Assembly (NCBI GenBank): GCA_025999455.1
Contig: AP024683.1
Coordinates: forward strand, 3,598,451-3,662,450
Length of the DNA: 64,000 bases
From: Geminicoccaceae bacterium
GTDB lineage: Bacteria > Pseudomonadota > Alphaproteobacteria > Geminicoccales > Geminicoccaceae
Direction: 5' to 3'
A program made the position numbers and the translations under genes. Position 1 is the stretch's first letter. Each line of letters starts with the position of its first letter. Positions 54,490 to 64,000 of the stretch are shown piece by piece. The notes below the pieces were generated by a model. The model was not told the origin of the DNA. It searched no databases and saw only the letters and a list, made by a program, of their open reading frames with translations.

Positions 54490-56786
54490 CCGGGGGTCGG
54501 TTGGAGCGTGTACATCCGCCTCACGACGCCGATCGCCAGCTTTATCATCGCCTTGAGCTCCTGCGGATCAACGTTCAACACGTCACCACCAGCCTCTGCG
54601 TGATGGAATCGCGACGCGTACTCGTTGATCGCGGAAAGGTCTTTGAGATCTTCCTCGCGAACCAACGCCTTTTGACGAAGACGCCCGATGACGTTACCTA
54701 GGGGTACGTTTGACGCGCGGATCTCGGGAAACCGCGCCTTTACGCGTTGTTCGATAAACATCCGGAGATCCGCCGCTACGATACTCGGATCACCCTCGTC
54801 TCTCATCAGGTAGGTCCACAGTCTGGCCTCGCATGCGGTCGTTCTGTCGTCGACCAACGTATCAAAATCATTCTTTTTCAGGCTCGATCCCACTTCGAGG
54901 CCAAACTTGATCTCAACCTCTTGTCGTGCCGCTCGCATCCGCTGCCTTTTCAGATCCAGCAAAAACCCAATGTCGTGAGAACAAACCACCACATTGGCGG
55001 CTTTTTCCACGAGTTCGCCAATTTCGTTCAGAGTAGTCCGGCGTCGCGAGCTGTCCTGGCTCGTGAACGGGTCGTCGAGCACCACGATCCGCTCGGCGAG
55101 ATCCGGTTTCTGCTCGAGCTGCGCGACGAAGAAGGCGAAGGCCAGCGCGCTCCGGTCCCCGGCGCTGAGGGTGTTCTTGAAGTGAGGCTCACTGAGCGGC
55201 GTCTTCGCGGTTCCGAGAGGAACTGTCTGCTCGCGGATCTTGATCGACCATCCCAGCGCGGGCTTTCCGCCGGGATTCTCCTGTTTCATCTCGGCGATTG
55301 CAAATCCAGCTCCGAACCTCTGTAAAAGCGCGTTCACCCGTTCTTCGACGTGAGCGAGTTTGCGAAATTCACTTTCCAATTCGACGTTCTTATCTTTTTT
55401 CTGTTTCGTGATTTCTTCCTTCTTGTCCCGCAAAGCCTCGAGCGCAGCACACTTCTCGGCGAGCGGCGGTTCATGCCTCCTCTTTATCAACTGAAGTCGG
55501 TTCAGCTCCCGCTCAGCCTGGTCGAGCTTCTCCGTCGATGCTTCTTGTTTGCAACGCTCGATCCGTTCGTTCAGTTTTGCGATCGCCTCGTTGTAGTTCT
55601 CGAGAGCGCGGAGCGTGTCTTTCAAGCGTTCCGTCGCGCGTCGTACTTCATCCGTGGCGACGCGTTCGAGGGGCACCTTCGATTTTTGATCGCGTGCGTC
55701 GACCGCGGTCTTTCGAAACGTCTTCCATACAGAACGCCAGTCCGTGGGCGGGGCCACCTCGTCCCCGATCGGACCGACGTACTTTTTCCAGAACGCCCAT
55801 CGCTCTTGGTTCGTCGCGACGATCTCGGCGATCTGCGCTTCGCGCGCCTCACCGAAAGCGTCTGTCACTTCGCGCGCGAGCTTTTCGATCTCCCCCTTCA
55901 ACGCCCGATATTCTTCGCTGAACACCGCCCGATAGGCCTGGATCAGATCTTTCACGGGCTCGAGCGACTGCCCGCAGAAGGGACATTGGGCGTCCGGCTC
56001 TTCTCGCACGAAGCCGAGACCCTGCTCCAGCCAACGCCGACCGTGGCCACCGAGGCCACAGCGGTGCAGGTGGTCGTCGAGCTTGTTCTCGGCGTCGTAG
56101 GCTAACTGCTCGACCGTTCGCTGCAGTATGTCCTTGAGGTGGTCCGGCACCGTCGGGAGCGGAAGCTCTTGCAGTTTTGGATTCGTTTTTATCGTTTCGG
56201 CATCGCGATGCGCCTCGACCTGTGCTACGGTGACCTCGATTTTTTTATCGATCTCAGGGTCTTTCCGGAGGTTCAAGAAATCGGTCAGTTTTAATCGGTC
56301 GCCGAGTATTTTTGTTAGTTCCTCTTCGCGCCGCGTGATCTCGCGTTGTGTCTCGCGACTGTCGGCGTCGAGCTTTTTGATCTCCTCCTGCAGTCGCACC
56401 GCTTCCTCGCCGAGTACGACTTGCAGAAGATTTCGCTTTTGATCGACCTCGACCGCCTCGGTGTAGAGGTTCTCGCGGACGAATTGCTCGTCGTAGACGT
56501 CGATCCGCGGCCGCTCGCCCTCCCATGCGTCGCCGTTCCAGACACACGACTTGCCGCCGGCGAGCGTGATGTCGACACGAGACGGCCCGTCTCGACCGAC
56601 CGTCTTGCGACCCTTCAGAATGTCCGCGTCGTTCCGCGCGAGCGAGCGGAGGATCGCACAGAGTGTCGTCTTGCCCGTGCCGTTGGGGCCGTAGATCAGC
56701 GTCAACTTCTGGAAACGTACGGGTTCATCCGGCGCCAATTGATGGAACGTTCCGATGTTCTCGATCCTGGCGATGGCTTCGATCAT
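54486..56786 (-). CDS. RloC/PrrC-like AAA_13 ATPase with CPFC hook, probable defence protein
   Basis: This 766-residue protein resembles AAA_13 ATPases such as the anticodon nucleases PrrC and RloC. Walker A GPNGTGKTT lies at 33-41 and a coiled coil at about 130-260. The hook DAQCPFCGQ has Cys268 and Cys271, as in zinc-hook RloC. A second coiled coil runs to about 480. The signature is LSAGDRSAL, the Walker B VLDDPFTSQD has Asp571/572, and the switch is His604. The C-terminal domain holds LRMFIE (Arg675, Glu679) and FHHAEAG (His728/729), an R-x3-E plus H pattern like the ACNase triad, though the spacing is longer than in PrrC. The gene is clearly less GC-rich than its neighbours, suggesting recent acquisition. 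Nuclease function is unproven. Confidence 0.75.
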   Translation of the reverse strand: MIEAIARIENIGTFHQLAPDEPVRFQKLTLIYGPNGTGKTTLCAILRSLARNDADILKGRKTVGRDGPSRVDITLAGGKSCVWNGDAWEGERPRIDVYDEQFVRENLYTEAVEVDQKRNLLQVVLGEEAVRLQEEIKKLDADSRETQREITRREEELTKILGDRLKLTDFLNLRKDPEIDKKIEVTVAQVEAHRDAETIKTNPKLQELPLPTVPDHLKDILQRTVEQLAYDAENKLDDHLHRCGLGGHGRRWLEQGLGFVREEPDAQCPFCGQSLEPVKDLIQAYRAVFSEEYRALKGEIEKLAREVTDAFGEAREAQIAEIVATNQERWAFWKKYVGPIGDEVAPPTDWRSVWKTFRKTAVDARDQKSKVPLERVATDEVRRATERLKDTLRALENYNEAIAKLNERIERCKQEASTEKLDQAERELNRLQLIKRRHEPPLAEKCAALEALRDKKEEITKQKKDKNVELESEFRKLAHVEERVNALLQRFGAGFAIAEMKQENPGGKPALGWSIKIREQTVPLGTAKTPLSEPHFKNTLSAGDRSALAFAFFVAQLEQKPDLAERIVVLDDPFTSQDSSRRRTTLNEIGELVEKAANVVVCSHDIGFLLDLKRQRMRAARQEVEIKFGLEVGSSLKKNDFDTLVDDRTTACEARLWTYLMRDEGDPSIVAADLRMFIEQRVKARFPEIRASNVPLGNVIGRLRQKALVREEDLKDLSAINEYASRFHHAEAGGDVLNVDPQELKAMIKLAIGVVRRMYTLQPTPG

Positions 56787-57112
56787 GGCCGTCGCGATCC
56801 GGGAGGCGCTTCGAGGCCATGGTATTCAACGACCTCTGGTCGACAAGACCGGCCGCTCCGTTCAGCTCCGGAGTCGCCAGCGCGGCGCTTGGCGGCCCTT
56901 TTCCGAAGTCGCGACGGTCCGCGAGGCGGAGAGGAAATGCTCCGGACGTCGCCGCCGCGCCGAGGGGCAAGTCGGCGGACGGAACAGCTGCGCGGAAGTC
57001 GAGCTCGCGAACGGAACCGGCTGTGACGCGAATCACTGGCTCGCAAGCTCGAATTCATGTAAGCTTTGTCGAAAGTCGGTAAAAAAACCTACGGCCAGCG
57101 GGAGGGAACGTC
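56787..57112. other. Intergenic region between the RloC-like gene and the oxidase gene
   Basis: A 326-bp divergent gap. I see no gene, only short chance frames. A less GC-rich patch at 57040-57095 (AATTCATGTAAGCTTTG, then seven A) probably holds the oxidase promoter, but no clean -35/-10 pair stands out. GGGAGGGAA just before 57113 is a strong ribosome site for the oxidase. Confidence 0.45.
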
Positions 57113-60100
57113 ATGGATCGGTTCGCGGCTGCAGTGTCGCGCGCCTTTGCTCTGCTCGCTGCGCTTTCGATCGCGCAAGGCGCCCGAGCGCAGCCGATCG
57201 TTCCCTTCGCGACCGTGCCCCCCGAGGCCCCGCCTGCTCGGGTGATCGTCGCCAAGGTCGCGGCGATCGAGCAACCGATCATCTACAACCGCTTCGGGTC
57301 TTTCAACCCGGCCGGCATGATCTACGCCCTCGAGCGTGACCTCGTCACGGTCGAGGAAGACGGTCAACCGATCACGCGTCTGCGTGCCGACAAGCGGCCC
57401 CGTCCCCTGGTCTTGCGCGGCAACGTCGGCGACGAGCTCGTCGTCGAATTCACGAATCGCCTCCCGCCACGGCAGCCGAACTGGAACCCGGCGACCGAAC
57501 GTCTTTCTCGTGCCGCGCCGACGGGCGGCGTCTGCCCGGGCGCCGATTGGTCGTGCACCCGCACCGCGTCGATCGTCGTCCACGGTATCACCACGCTCGG
57601 CGCGAACGATCGTGAACGCGGCATCGTTCCGATCGCTCCAGGCGAGACGCAGACCTACCGTTTCAGATTGGAGCGCGAAGGGGCCTATCTCTTCACGAGC
57701 CTCGGCGCGCCCGCAGGGGGCGAAGGCGACGGTGGGTCCCTGACCCACGGTCTCTTCGGCGTGATCGTGGTCGAGCCGCCGGGCTCTCGCTGGTATCGGA
57801 GTCAGGTCGACGCCCGTCGGCTGGCGGCGGCCCGAGCTGTGGCGCGAGGGGGCGCTTTCCTCGACTACGGCGCCACGGACCCGGATGCGCGGCTCGACAT
57901 GCTCGCGCCGATCCCGGACGAGCAGGGTCGCTTCGAGCTCCTCTCGGGTGACCTGTCGGCGGTGGTCGACGTCTGCCCGGCTTGGAACGCGGGTGAACCC
58001 GGGGCGAGCTGCGCGCGCGAGGGGCTGTCCATGTTCCGCGAATTCGTCGTCGTGTTCCACGACGAGCTCAAGACGTTCTATCCCGACCGATTGCGTGAGC
58101 TGCGCGAGCTGCCCGAGAATGATCCGGATGCGATCCTCGCCGACGTGTTGAAGGGTGTGCGGGACGGGTTCGCCATCAATTACGGCGCCTCCGGCATGGG
58201 CTCGGCCCTCCTCGCGAACCGCAAGGGATTCGGGCCTGCCAAAGACTGTGTCGAATGCGCGTACGAGGAGTTCTTCCTGCAGTCTTGGGTCAACGGCGAT
58301 CCGGCGTTGTTACCGGTCTACGCCGACGATCCGTCGAACGTGTTCCACTCCTATCTCGGCGATCCCGTCGTCTTCCGGAACTTGCACGCCGGTCCCAAGG
58401 AAACCCACGTCTTCCACCTGCACGCCCATCAATGGCTGGCGCAGCGAAACGACGATTCGGGATTGGGCGGCCCGACGCTCGGCGTCGCGTCCTCGCCGGG
58501 GACCTATCTCGATTCGCAAACCATCGCCCCGCTCCAGTCGTTCAGTTATCCGATCTATTACGGCGGTAGCGGAAATCTGAACCTGACACCGGGCGATTCG
58601 ATCTTCCACTGCCATCTCTACCCCCATTTCGCGCAAGGCATGTGGGGGCTCTGGCGCGTGCACGACGTGTTCGAGGACGGTCGACGGCGTCTGCCGGACG
58701 GCGAGTTCGGACCCGGCGAGCCCTTGCCGCCGCCAGATGTGGTCCCGACGACGGGCACACCGATCCCAGCGGTCGTGCCGCTGCCCGGTCGTCCCCTGCC
58801 GCCCGCGCCGACCGCCGACATGACCGGCTTTCCCTTCTACATCGAGGGAAGGGCGGGTCACCGCGCGCCGCAACCGCCGCGCGACATCGTTAGGGACGCC
58901 GGCCTGCCGCGCCACGTCGTGACCGGCGGCACCCGCACGATGGCCGGGATCGAGGCGGCCGACCAGGCGGCACTCGGGCCGCAAGGCGTCGACGAGATCC
59001 TCCGTCTGGCCCTCGTCACGGGCGACATGTCGGTCGAACTCGAGACGGCGACTTTGGAGATCCTACCGGCCGACGGGACCGAGCGTGAGCGGCGGGCGAT
59101 GGCGTTCCACGCCGGACGCCCGGAGAGCGTGACGATGGCCGACGGGACGGTCGGACGGCGGGTCCGGTTCGCCGAGATCGAGCCCGGTCTCGCCGCCGAT
59201 CCGAACGTGCTGCCTCCGGTCAAGGGACGGGTCGGTTGGACGTCGCGCACACCGGCTGGCCGAGACCACCTCCCATCGGGCAAACCCGCCGTCTTCTGGG
59301 TCAACGGCAACAGCCCCGACGCGCCCGACGACGAATTACCCGGTGCGCCGGGCGCGCCGTTCGCCGACCCCTGCGTCGGTGTCCCGCGCGACCAATGGGT
59401 TCGCTACCGCGTGGCGGCGATCCAAGCCGACCTCGTCGTCAACGATGCCGGCTGGCACGACCCGCAGGCACGTTTGAACGTGCTCGCGAGCGATGCCGAC
59501 CGACTCCAGGGTCGCCGGATCGGGCGAGGTACGGCCGACGACGTGAAACCGTTCGTCTTCCGCGCCCATTCCGGCGATTGCATCCTGTTCGAGCACGAAA
59601 ATCGTCTCCCGAAAGAACTCGCCCTCGACGATTTCCAAGTGCGAACGCCGACCGACACGGTGGGCCAGCACATCCATCTCGTGAAGTTCGACGTGCTCGC
59701 GTCCGACGGATCGGCCAACGGGTTCAACTACGAAGACGGAACTTTCGCCCGGGATGCGATCCTGGAGCGGGTTCACGCCGCCACCGCACCGGGCGGCCGC
59801 GTGGTGGGCGGCAGCCTGCGCGAACCGGCGCCGGGCGAGTATCAGACTACGATCCAGCGCTGGTACGCGGACCCTCTGCTCTGGGGACCACCGGAAGCCG
59901 GACCGGGGAGCCGGCCGGTCGACAAGACCTTGCAATCGGTATTCACCCACGACCATTTCGGGCCGTCTTCGATCCAACAACACGGATTCTACGCCGCGCT
60001 CGTGATCGAGCCCCGCGACTCGATCTGGTGGGACCGAGTGACGGCCTCGGACGTGACCAATCTCCCGGGGCCGGACGGGATCAAGGAGGGGCGCGGTGTC

Positions 60101-62863
60101 GGCACGCAAATGCGGATCACGCCGCCGGTCGACGGCGGCGAGCCCTATGCCGAATTCGCGCTCGTGATCGCCGACTTCGCGCTCCTCTACGAACCGTGCG
60201 GTGCCGACGGACCCTGCCGGGATCCGGTCGGTCCGGAGGCCAACGGCCTCGAACTGACGGCCCACCTCGTCGCGACCCGGCCGCCCGCGCTCCTCTCCGA
60301 TTCCCACCGGGCGGCCCTCGCCGCGAGGCGGCAAGCCCTGGCCCGCGAGAAGCCGATCGCCCCGCCACGCCTGCCCGAGGCCATCTCGACGGACCATCAC
60401 GACCCCTACCTCCTGAACTATCGCAACGAGCCTCTGGCACTGCGGATCGGCGAGCGCACGGGTTCGGGCACGTGGCGGCAGAAGGCGGGTCTCGAGGGCG
60501 ACCTCGCCGCCGTCTTCTCGAGTGTCGTGCACGGCCGCGACCCGGCAACCGAACCTTTCCTCGCCCAAGAAGGTGAAAAGCTGCGGATACGGCTGATCCA
60601 GGGCGCTCAAGAGGTCCAGCACGTGTTCGCCGTGCAAGGCCTGTCCTGGCCGCGTGAGCTCAACGATCCCAACAGTGTTCGTGTAGGTGCGCAAGAAATC
60701 GGGATCTCCGAGCATTTCGAGCTCGATCTCCTCGTCCCGGGTGTCCCCGCCGGTGCCGCCGACGTCGACCTGCTCTACCAGGTGACCACCGTGGACGGGT
60801 TGTGGAACGGTGCCTGGGGCCTCCTGCGCGTCCACCGCGGCGACCCCGCCGCCGTGCCCGCCGAACCGTTGATGGCCGGGGTCGTCCCGGGGATCGCGCC
60901 CGCGGCGGCTCCGGCAGCCACCCCTGCCGCGGTGAGGGCGCAGCCGCCGACGTCGACGCCGAGCCTCGCTTATCGTTTGTTCGGCACGCCGGCCGGCGTT
61001 CCGGCTCCGCTCGCCACAGGACGACGCCCGCACGGCCCGCCGGTCCGGCTCGGATGGCCGGAGCGTTGGCGGGCCCCGACCGTCGAGCGCCCGGCCGCGG
61101 CCCCAGCGGCGGACATCGGGCGCGCCCGGGTCGTCGTGGATCGGTTACCACCGGGCACGCGGAGCGCCTGCGCACCCGACGACCCACGCCGTCGCTACGT
61201 CCTCGAGGCCTGGCGCGTCGATACCTGGCTAGGCCAGCGACTCGGTAGCGAGCAGGAGGGCCTGCGTATCGGCGCCCAGGGCCGCTTGCGCTCACGGGCG
61301 GCGCTCGCCTGGGTGATGCTCGCGCACGAGCGCCCGACGATGGCGACCGGCGCGACCGGCGAGGCGACGCTCGAACCGAGCGCGCTCGAGCGTGATCCCG
61401 AGCTCTGGGTGGCGCGGCGAGCCGCGGTACGGCAGGCGCACCGGGAGCTCGGCGAGGTTCCGCCGCTCGTGCTGCGCGCGAAAGCGGGCGAGTGCCTCGA
61501 AGTGATCCTGCACAATTGTCTCGCCGGTGCGCTCACCGCCGACGGAAAAGAGCTGGCACGCTGTCGATCGGTCGCCCCCGAGGCGCGGTTGACTCCGGTC
61601 GACCAGCTCGGTCGCGGCGACGCGAACGATGTGGACGTCGATCTGTTGCCGAAGATCGTGGGACTCAACCTCCAAGACCTCTCACCGTCCTACAGTGTCG
61701 GCTTGCGCCCGGACATGCTCGGGCAGGACTTCCTCGCCGATCCGCAACCGATCGGCGGCAACATACCGCTCGGCCCCGACGGCCAGTCCGACCCGACACG
61801 GCTCGGCGGGCTGCGACCGGGCGAAGCGCGCGCGCTCGCTTGGTATGCCGGGATCCTCACGACGCGCTCCTGCGCAGAGATTGGGGCACCCGAGGAGATC
61901 TGTCGCAACGAAGGTGTGACCACCTGGCCCGAGCGACGCGCGCTGCCGCTCGGCATCGTCAATCTCGTCGCAACGGGCGACCCGCTCGAGCACGGCCAAC
62001 ACCACATCGTGGGCGCTCTGGTCGTCGAGACCGCCGAGAGTCGCTGGTTGCTGCCGGTCGATCCCGGCAGCGCGCGACCGGATCGGCCCCGAGATTGGAT
62101 CCGGGTCGACGAGCCGCCGGCCATCGGCGTCGCCGACGCCGGTCGACCGACTCTCGACGTGCTGCGCAACGGTGGGCTCGAGGCGAGGATCCTGGTCACC
62201 AACGCCAAGCTCGGGCACGAGGAATGGCGGCGCGAGCACGTCCTGATCTATGCCGACGGGCTCGGGCGGCATTACCGTCTGCCGGGCAGCTCGACCTTCC
62301 TCCCGGTGCCCTCCTGTCGGGTCTGCGACGACAGCTACGACCTCGGCAGCCAGGCGGTCTCGGGGCGAAGCGCGCCCTTCTTCGCCCGCCTCGGTCTGCA
62401 ACCCTGGAACGAGACCGGGGGGTCGACCGGTCCGGCGGGGCCGATCGACTACAATCGGCGGGTGTTCCCGACCACCTTCTTCGCCGCCCCCGACCCGGCC
62501 ACGCGCACCTTGCGGGCCGTCGAGGGCGAGACCGTGAGTTTGCGCGTGGCGCAGCCCTACGGACGGGCACGCCAGCACGCGTTCACCCTGCTCGGCCACG
62601 ACTACCCCGATCTCCTGCCCCATTTCGGCTCGCCATCGGCGGTGCTGATGGCGCCCGGCCGAGCGTTCACGGCGACGCTCTGCCGAACTTGGGACCCACG
62701 CGAGCGGTTCGACGGAACCTCGCCCTGGTACGGTTACGAGGATCGTCCGTGCCTCCGTGGCGGCGCGCGGGCCGGTCGTTGGCTCTGGCGCGACGGCCCG
62801 GCGATGTTCTTCGCCGGCGGCATGTGGGGTGTGTTCGACGTCGCGCCGGCGTCATCCCCCTGA
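57113..62863 (+). CDS. Giant secreted multicopper oxidase, MnxG-like
   Basis: A 1916-residue exported protein (signal peptide to about ARAQ25) made of several cupredoxin-like domains. Copper-ligand motifs are plain: His432-x2-His435-x-His437-x-His439 in VFHLHAHQW, and His499-Cys500-His501-x3-His505-x4-Met510, the type-1/trinuclear bridge. A second set is GQHIHLVKF (His853, His855), then FTHDHFGPSS and QQHGF (His946, His948, His957), with VQHVFAVQG (His1170). Size and motif order recall MnxG, the Mn(II) oxidase of Pseudomonas and Bacillus. The last domain (about 1500-1916) has an AGGMWGVFDV end but no HCH, so it has probably lost copper. Mn oxidation is inference; a ferroxidase or laccase-like role is possible. 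Confidence 0.78.
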   Translation: MDRFAAAVSRAFALLAALSIAQGARAQPIVPFATVPPEAPPARVIVAKVAAIEQPIIYNRFGSFNPAGMIYALERDLVTVEEDGQPITRLRADKRPRPLVLRGNVGDELVVEFTNRLPPRQPNWNPATERLSRAAPTGGVCPGADWSCTRTASIVVHGITTLGANDRERGIVPIAPGETQTYRFRLEREGAYLFTSLGAPAGGEGDGGSLTHGLFGVIVVEPPGSRWYRSQVDARRLAAARAVARGGAFLDYGATDPDARLDMLAPIPDEQGRFELLSGDLSAVVDVCPAWNAGEPGASCAREGLSMFREFVVVFHDELKTFYPDRLRELRELPENDPDAILADVLKGVRDGFAINYGASGMGSALLANRKGFGPAKDCVECAYEEFFLQSWVNGDPALLPVYADDPSNVFHSYLGDPVVFRNLHAGPKETHVFHLHAHQWLAQRNDDSGLGGPTLGVASSPGTYLDSQTIAPLQSFSYPIYYGGSGNLNLTPGDSIFHCHLYPHFAQGMWGLWRVHDVFEDGRRRLPDGEFGPGEPLPPPDVVPTTGTPIPAVVPLPGRPLPPAPTADMTGFPFYIEGRAGHRAPQPPRDIVRDAGLPRHVVTGGTRTMAGIEAADQAALGPQGVDEILRLALVTGDMSVELETATLEILPADGTERERRAMAFHAGRPESVTMADGTVGRRVRFAEIEPGLAADPNVLPPVKGRVGWTSRTPAGRDHLPSGKPAVFWVNGNSPDAPDDELPGAPGAPFADPCVGVPRDQWVRYRVAAIQADLVVNDAGWHDPQARLNVLASDADRLQGRRIGRGTADDVKPFVFRAHSGDCILFEHENRLPKELALDDFQVRTPTDTVGQHIHLVKFDVLASDGSANGFNYEDGTFARDAILERVHAATAPGGRVVGGSLREPAPGEYQTTIQRWYADPLLWGPPEAGPGSRPVDKTLQSVFTHDHFGPSSIQQHGFYAALVIEPRDSIWWDRVTASDVTNLPGPDGIKEGRGVGTQMRITPPVDGGEPYAEFALVIADFALLYEPCGADGPCRDPVGPEANGLELTAHLVATRPPALLSDSHRAALAARRQALAREKPIAPPRLPEAISTDHHDPYLLNYRNEPLALRIGERTGSGTWRQKAGLEGDLAAVFSSVVHGRDPATEPFLAQEGEKLRIRLIQGAQEVQHVFAVQGLSWPRELNDPNSVRVGAQEIGISEHFELDLLVPGVPAGAADVDLLYQVTTVDGLWNGAWGLLRVHRGDPAAVPAEPLMAGVVPGIAPAAAPAATPAAVRAQPPTSTPSLAYRLFGTPAGVPAPLATGRRPHGPPVRLGWPERWRAPTVERPAAAPAADIGRARVVVDRLPPGTRSACAPDDPRRRYVLEAWRVDTWLGQRLGSEQEGLRIGAQGRLRSRAALAWVMLAHERPTMATGATGEATLEPSALERDPELWVARRAAVRQAHRELGEVPPLVLRAKAGECLEVILHNCLAGALTADGKELARCRSVAPEARLTPVDQLGRGDANDVDVDLLPKIVGLNLQDLSPSYSVGLRPDMLGQDFLADPQPIGGNIPLGPDGQSDPTRLGGLRPGEARALAWYAGILTTRSCAEIGAPEEICRNEGVTTWPERRALPLGIVNLVATGDPLEHGQHHIVGALVVETAESRWLLPVDPGSARPDRPRDWIRVDEPPAIGVADAGRPTLDVLRNGGLEARILVTNAKLGHEEWRREHVLIYADGLGRHYRLPGSSTFLPVPSCRVCDDSYDLGSQAVSGRSAPFFARLGLQPWNETGGSTGPAGPIDYNRRVFPTTFFAAPDPATRTLRAVEGETVSLRVAQPYGRARQHAFTLLGHDYPDLLPHFGSPSAVLMAPGRAFTATLCRTWDPRERFDGTSPWYGYEDRPCLRGGARAGRWLWRDGPAMFFAGGMWGVFDVAPASSP

Positions 62864-62888
62864 GCAGCGGCCGGTCGGGGTCCGCGCC

Positions 62889-64000
62889 ATGCCGGCTCTC
62901 CTCCTGGGCATCCTTGCGGGGCTGGTCGGACCCCTCACCGCCCTCGCGCTCGAGGTCGGGCTCGCCATTCGGGACGAGGCTGGAAGGCCGATCTCCGTGA
63001 TCCACCCGGGAAGCACGGTGCACCTCGAGATCGAGGTGCGCGATCCGTCGAGCGGCTGGCCGCCCGCCCGACCGCCCCGCGCCTGGTTGGTCCCGGCCGG
63101 CCCTGCGGGAGAGCCTTGCGCGCTCCGGGCGGCTCGTCTCGTCCAGCGTGGCGCCGATCCGCTCCGCGAGCGGCCGCTCGACGGTTATCGACTGCTGCTC
63201 TTCGGACCGGACGGAGAGCTCGCTTTCGTCGACCCTCGCCTCCGTCTCGCTTCGGCCCACCTCCAATCGGTCCTGCGGCTCCCGGCCACTCCGACACTCG
63301 CCCTTCTCGACACGCAGCGCGCCCTTCTCTGGGCGGCCCTGCCGGACGAAGGTCTGCTACGGATCGATGTCGCAGGAGCGGGACGGTTCGAACGGCTGGA
63401 GACCGGGGCCGCCGTTCGAGCGGCAGCCCTGCTCGGCGACGGAAGGCTCGTGACGGCCCTCGCCGACCGTCGGCTCGTCGTCCGCGACGCGCGGGGTAGG
63501 TCGCTCGCAGCGCTGGAGCTCCCGGCACCCGCCACCGTCCTCGTGGCGGATCCGCTCGGCGATCGCCTCTGGTCGGGCGGACCGGACGGACTCTCGATCG
63601 TCGAATGGAAACCCGACGGGTCACCCGGCCGACGGGCTCTTTCCGACATCCGGGTGGACGGGCTCGTGCTCTTGCCGCGCAGCCGCCTCGTCCTCGCGCT
63701 GCAGGAGGGGACGGTGGCGAGTTTCGATGCCGACGAAGAGACGCTCCTCGCCCGCACGCCCTTCACGTCCGGGGCGGATTTACTCCGCGCCACCCCCGAC
63801 GAGCGGTTCGTCCTGGCCCCGAACCGGGCCACGGGTGTGGTGAGTCTGCTCGACGGGGCGAGCGGGAGGCTGCTCGCCGCCCTCGCTCTCGAAGAGGGGG
63901 TCGAGGAAGTGGGACTGGCCGCGAACACGGCCTATTTCGCTTCGTCGCCGTCCGCGCGGATCGCGCTCTTGCCATTGGCCGGGGTCGAGCCGGGCCGCTT
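62889..64000 (+). CDS. Secreted propeller-like protein (3' end beyond window)
   Basis: An open frame from ATG 62889 to the window edge (370 codons, no stop), 25 bp after the oxidase. The start is a signal peptide (MPALLLGILAGLVGPLTALA). Residues about 20-110 look like an Ig/adhesin-type beta domain (IHPGSTVHLEIEVRDP). From about 135 come irregular repeats of WSGGPDGLSIVEW and VSLLDGASGRLLAALAL, the look of a YVTN/WD-type beta-propeller. It is on the oxidase strand and probably in its operon, so it may bind or present the oxidase or its product (inference). No family is firmly recognised. Confidence 0.7.
   Translation, partial: MPALLLGILAGLVGPLTALALEVGLAIRDEAGRPISVIHPGSTVHLEIEVRDPSSGWPPARPPRAWLVPAGPAGEPCALRAARLVQRGADPLRERPLDGYRLLLFGPDGELAFVDPRLRLASAHLQSVLRLPATPTLALLDTQRALLWAALPDEGLLRIDVAGAGRFERLETGAAVRAAALLGDGRLVTALADRRLVVRDARGRSLAALELPAPATVLVADPLGDRLWSGGPDGLSIVEWKPDGSPGRRALSDIRVDGLVLLPRSRLVLALQEGTVASFDADEETLLARTPFTSGADLLRATPDERFVLAPNRATGVVSLLDGASGRLLAALALEEGVEEVGLAANTAYFASSPSARIALLPLAGVEPGR

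Noticed and set aside
54747-56105. Plus-strand frames inside the RloC-like gene
   Set aside because: They are antisense shadows of a gene with complete ATPase motifs.

Overview
The window comes from a very GC-rich alphaproteobacterial chromosome. The main evidence is gene order: yebC-ruvC-ruvA-ruvB-ybgC-tolQ-tolR-tolA-tolB-pal-cpoB-tilS-ftsH, threonine synthase overlapping an M16 peptidase, hslV-hslU, and tamA-tamB. A canonical FNR/FixK-type box also fits this class. A deep-branching, Rhodospirillales-like lineage is plausible, but no marker fixes the genus. Genes are tightly packed, with many ATGA/GTGA/TTGA stop-start overlaps and frequent GTG or TTG starts.

Layout. 0-4.3 kb: the start of accA, a uronate dehydrogenase, a putative stress protein behind an FNR-type site, and a glpK-phosphohydrolase pair. 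4.4-10.8 kb: a small defence-like island around purA, holding an HrgA-like putative nuclease, an AAA ATPase/TOPRIM-like pair, a C5 cytosine methyltransferase, a Vsr endonuclease and two tiny ORFs. 10.8-15.3 kb: an MFS exporter, an M16 peptidase and thrC. 15.4-19.4 kb: a FecR-domain secreted protein with a Gly/Asn-repeat tail, and a CHASE2-PAS-GGDEF(degenerate)-EAL phosphodiesterase. 19.5-21.4 kb: hslU and hslV.

21.4-25.4 kb holds no credible gene on either strand. From about 22.8 kb it is a mosaic of degenerate long direct repeats: cores of about 190 bp, two insert types, and tandem copies at offsets of about 193, 331 and 915 bp. It ends beside an 81-aa gene whose leader has a sigma70-like promoter followed by a hairpin plus T-run (a possible attenuator or about 70-nt RNA). 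This is the least explained part of the window.

26.3-38.3 kb: transcription/translation regulator YebC, Holliday-junction enzymes RuvCAB, the Tol-Pal envelope system, TilS and FtsH. 38.3-42.7 kb (minus strand): an outer-membrane barrel, a Wza-like export lipoprotein, an AmpG-like permease and an AbrB-family membrane protein. 42.9-52.3 kb: a metallophosphatase, an MscS channel, then TamA and TamB for outer-membrane assembly. 52.4-54.5 kb: a UvrD-like helicase. 54.5-56.8 kb: a less GC-rich RloC/PrrC-like ATPase with a CPFC hook, probably acquired and defence-related. 57.1-64 kb: a 1916-residue secreted multicopper oxidase resembling MnxG-type Mn(II) oxidases, followed by a secreted propeller-like protein cut by the window edge.

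No tRNA, rRNA, insertion sequence, CRISPR array or replication origin was recognised by eye. All similarity statements come from reading motifs, not from searches.
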